Assembly: GCF_003284935.1 (NCBI RefSeq)
Contig: NZ_QMEV01000011.1
Location: 54,887-118,886 of the forward strand
Origin: Mycobacterium colombiense
GTDB taxonomy: Bacteria; Actinomycetota; Actinomycetes; Mycobacteriales; Mycobacteriaceae
Length of the DNA: 64,000 bases
Direction of reading: 5' to 3'
Within the stretch, counting starts at the first letter, position 1. Each line of letters opens with the position of its first letter. The position numbers were made by a program, and so were the translations under genes. Below the pieces are notes generated by a model. It was given only the letters and a program-made list of their open reading frames with translations. It searched no databases and was not told where the DNA came from. Positions 61,853 to 64,000 of the stretch are shown here, one piece after another.

Positions 61853-63378
61853 CAGCGCCGCATAAGGTCGCTTTCCCGGCGCGTTGTGCGGTCAACATTT
61901 CTTACGAAAAGCACCTGTGTTCCCAGGTGTTTCCCGCCGGAATTCCGATGGAGGGATTCTTCGAGGGAATGGTCGAGCTGTTCGACGCCGACCTGAAGCG
62001 CAAAGGCTTTGAGGGCATCGCCTTGCCCGCGGGCAGCTACGAACTACACAAGATCAACGGGGTCCGGCTCGATATCAACAAAAGCCTCGACGAGCTGGGC
62101 GTCCAGGACGGCGACACCCTGGTGCTGGTGCCCAGGGTGGACGGCGAGTCCTTCGAACCGCAGTACGAGTCGCTGTCGACGGGTTTGGCGGCGATGGGAA
62201 AGTGGCTGGGCCGCGACGGCGGCGATCGGATGTTCGCGCCGGTGACGCCGCTGACCGCCGCCCATACCGCGGTCGCGGTGATCGCAATGGCGGTCGGGGT
62301 CGTCGTGGCCCTGACCCTGCGGGCCCGGACATTCACCGACGGCCCGATTCCGGCCGCGGTGGCGGGCGCCGTCGGTCTCCTGCTGTTGGTGGCGACGCTG
62401 GTGGTGCGGAGCGGGTGGCGGGAGCGGCGCGACCTGTTCAGCGGCTTCGCGTGGCTGGCGGTCCTGTCGCTGGCCACCGCCGGCGGCTGCGCGCCGCCAG
62501 GCAGGCTCGGCGCGGCGCACGGGCTGATCGGCGCCGTCATCGTGATCCTGGGCGCCATCGCCATCGGGATCACGGCGCGGAACCGTTGGCAGACCGCGGT
62601 GGTCACCGCGGTGGTGACGGTCTGCGGGGTCCTGGCCGCAGTCGCCGCCGTCCGGATGTTCCGGCCGGCCTCGGCCCAGGTGCTGGCGGTCTGCGTCCTG
62701 GTAGGCCTGCTGGTGCTGGTCCGGATGGCTCCGCTGATCGCGCTGTGGGTCGCACGGGTCCGGCCGCCGCATTTCGGATCGATCACCGGTCGGGACCTGT
62801 TCGCACGGCGCGAGGGAATGCCCGTCGACACGGTCTCCCCGGTCAGCGAGGACGAATCCGAGGACGAGGACAACGAATTGACCGACATCACCGCGCGCGG
62901 CGCCGCGATCGCCGCCTCGGCGCGGTTGGTCAATGCGGTGCAGGTGGGCCTGTGCGTCGGGGTGTCGATCGTGTTGCCCGCCGCGGTGTGGGGGGTTCTG
63001 GCGCCGGGACGCCCATGGGCATGGTTGGCGTTGGTGGTGGCCGGGCTCGTGGCCGGCATCTTCCTCACCCAGGGACGCGGATTCGCCGCCAAATACCAGG
63101 CCATCGCCCTGGTGTGCGGGGCATCGGCCGCGGTGTGCGCGGGCGTGGTCAAATACGCCGTCGCCGCGCCGAGGGATGTGATGACCGGGTTGATGTGGCC
63201 CGCGGTGGCGGTGGCGACCTTCGCCGCATTGGGTTTGGCCGCAGCCCTTTTGGTGCCGGCCATGAGGTTTCGGCCATTCATCCGGTTGACCGTGGAATGG
63301 GTGGAAGTGCTCGCGTTCATCGTCTTGCTGCCAGCGGCGGCGGCCTTGGGAGGGCTCTTCACGTGGATTCGCCACTGA
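61849..63378 (+). CDS. eccD2: EccD2, ESX-2 conserved membrane component
   Basis: The 509-residue protein, identical in length to M. tuberculosis EccD2, starts at GTG 61849. The N-terminal ~100 residues form the ubiquitin-like cytosolic domain ([17 protein letters not shown]...[21 protein letters not shown]). About eleven membrane helices follow from residue 135, with an acidic loop ([14 protein letters not shown]) in the middle. EccD dimers line the vestibule of the type VII translocon. The mycP2 start overlaps its end. Confidence 0.92.
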   Translation: MTAPHKVAFPARCAVNISYEKHLCSQVFPAGIPMEGFFEGMVELFDADLKRKGFEGIALPAGSYELHKINGVRLDINKSLDELGVQDGDTLVLVPRVDGESFEPQYESLSTGLAAMGKWLGRDGGDRMFAPVTPLTAAHTAVAVIAMAVGVVVALTLRARTFTDGPIPAAVAGAVGLLLLVATLVVRSGWRERRDLFSGFAWLAVLSLATAGGCAPPGRLGAAHGLIGAVIVILGAIAIGITARNRWQTAVVTAVVTVCGVLAAVAAVRMFRPASAQVLAVCVLVGLLVLVRMAPLIALWVARVRPPHFGSITGRDLFARREGMPVDTVSPVSEDESEDEDNELTDITARGAAIAASARLVNAVQVGLCVGVSIVLPAAVWGVLAPGRPWAWLALVVAGLVAGIFLTQGRGFAAKYQAIALVCGASAAVCAGVVKYAVAAPRDVMTGLMWPAVAVATFAALGLAAALLVPAMRFRPFIRLTVEWVEVLAFIVLLPAAAALGGLFTWIRH

Positions 63379-64000
63379 GAAGGGCCGCGGCGATGACCGC
63401 CGCTGTCACCCTGGTCGCGTTAGCAGCCAATACCCCTGTCGCACTTGCCATTACACCGCCCGCGGTGGATCCGGGAATGGTGCCGCCGGACGGGCCGCCA
63501 CGATCCGATCAGCCGATGCGCCGTGCCAACAGCTGCTCGACCCCGATCACCGTGCGCAACCCCGACGTGGCGCAGATGGCCCCGGGCTTCAACCTGCTCA
63601 ACATCACGAAGGCCTGGCAGTACAGCACCGGCAACGGCGTCCCCGTGGCCGTCATCGACACCGGCGTCACCCCGAACCCGCGGCTGCCGGTGGTGCCCGG
63701 CGGCGACTACATCATGGGAGAGGACGGCCTATCGGACTGCGACGCCCACGGCACGATCGTCAGCTCGATCATCGGCGCTGCGCCCCAAGGGATCTTGCCG
63801 ATGCCGCGACCGATGCCCGCCACTCCCGCATTCCCCCCGCCGGCCGCGCCGCCGCCGGTCGTCGGCGCGCCGCCCCCACCGGTCGAGGTTCCGCCCCCGG
63901 TGGCTCCCCCACCACCGCCGCCGCCGGTGACGATCACCCAGGTGCTTCCGCCCCCGCCACCACCTCCGCAACCGGCCCAACCTCCGCACCGGCGGCGGCA
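63363..64000 (+). CDS. mycP2: MycP2 mycosin, subtilisin-like protease, 3' end cut by window
   Basis: The frame from GTG 63363 overlaps eccD2 by 16 bases and runs off the right edge (212 residues). It has a signal sequence ([22 protein letters not shown]), a mature N-terminus with [22 protein letters not shown], the catalytic Asp99 (VAVIDTGV) and the catalytic His129 ([11 protein letters not shown]). A very Pro-rich insertion follows the His. The catalytic Ser lies beyond the window. Mycosins stabilise the ESX complex and process substrates. It strongly matches M. tuberculosis MycP2. Confidence 0.92.
   Translation, partial: MDSPLRRAAAMTAAVTLVALAANTPVALAITPPAVDPGMVPPDGPPRSDQPMRRANSCSTPITVRNPDVAQMAPGFNLLNITKAWQYSTGNGVPVAVIDTGVTPNPRLPVVPGGDYIMGEDGLSDCDAHGTIVSSIIGAAPQGILPMPRPMPATPAFPPPAAPPPVVGAPPPPVEVPPPVAPPPPPPPVTITQVLPPPPPPPQPAQPPHRRR

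Noticed and set aside
62037..63375. Two overlapping 440-residue open frames on the reverse strand
   Set aside because: They are antisense to eccD2, whose ubiquitin-like and membrane domains are clear; the products are Thr/Pro/Arg/His-rich artefacts of high GC.

Overview
The window is high-GC DNA from a mycobacterium. The evidence is a PE/PPE pair beside Esx proteins, EspG, EccD and a mycosin, together with an mce operon, a mycolic acid cyclopropane synthase, a CYP142-type P450, an Eis-like acetyltransferase, a WS/DGAT acyltransferase and many F420/deazaflavin-type enzymes. The ESX-2-type locus and close resemblance to M. tuberculosis families suggest a slow-growing non-tuberculous species, but the species cannot be fixed from sequence reading alone. 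I saw no tRNA, rRNA, CRISPR array or insertion sequence.

Layout. 1-8.9 kb: a truncated fused HadA/HadB-like dehydratase, small membrane proteins, GtrA, an SDR, a Tat-like berberine-bridge-type flavoprotein, a small zinc ribbon, a second Crp-type regulator and an alpha/beta hydrolase. 8.9-13.8 kb: a LysR regulator divergent from an EamA exporter, a secreted MPT64/RsiV-like protein, an NTF2-like protein, a GNAT acetyltransferase and a twice-frameshifted dipeptidase pseudogene. 13.8-28.1 kb: a complete mce locus with yrbEA, yrbEB and mceA-F in tightly overlapping order. It has accessory pairs on both flanks (one divergent, one downstream), a double-TetR regulator resembling Mce3R, and two small membrane proteins. 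28.1-37 kb: methyltransferases, a Ddn-like reductase, a SulP transporter, a D-2-hydroxyacid dehydrogenase, an anti-sigma-type ATPase with a stress-sigma-like promoter, a CYP142-type P450 and a WS/DGAT. 37-48.8 kb: PhoU, an MHS-family symporter, a hemerythrin, a cyclopropane mycolic acid synthase, NUDIX and HAD enzymes, and a PadR-controlled NTF2/LLM flavin-oxidoreductase pair. 48.8-56.8 kb: an MFS exporter, an HdeA-like protein, a lipoprotein hydrolase, an Eis-like protein, an acyl-CoA dehydrogenase with its TetR, and an orphan PrrB-like histidine kinase. 57.4-64 kb: ESX-2 genes in M. tuberculosis order (PE, PPE, esxD, esxC, espG2, MinD-like ATPase, eccD2, mycP2), running off the right edge.

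How the genes work together. The mce genes should form one lipid-importing envelope complex: YrbE permeases, six MCE-domain proteins including one lipoprotein, and Mce-associated proteins. The mce start region carries two perfect palindromes and the double-TetR protein is a candidate regulator. The ESX-2 genes encode secreted PE/PPE and Esx pairs, their EspG chaperone, membrane component EccD and protease MycP. The usual upstream EccB and EccC genes are not present before the PE gene. Several regulator/target modules show candidate operators next to the regulator: PadR at 47.2 kb, TetR at 55.2 kb, and an unidentified factor at 29.1 kb.
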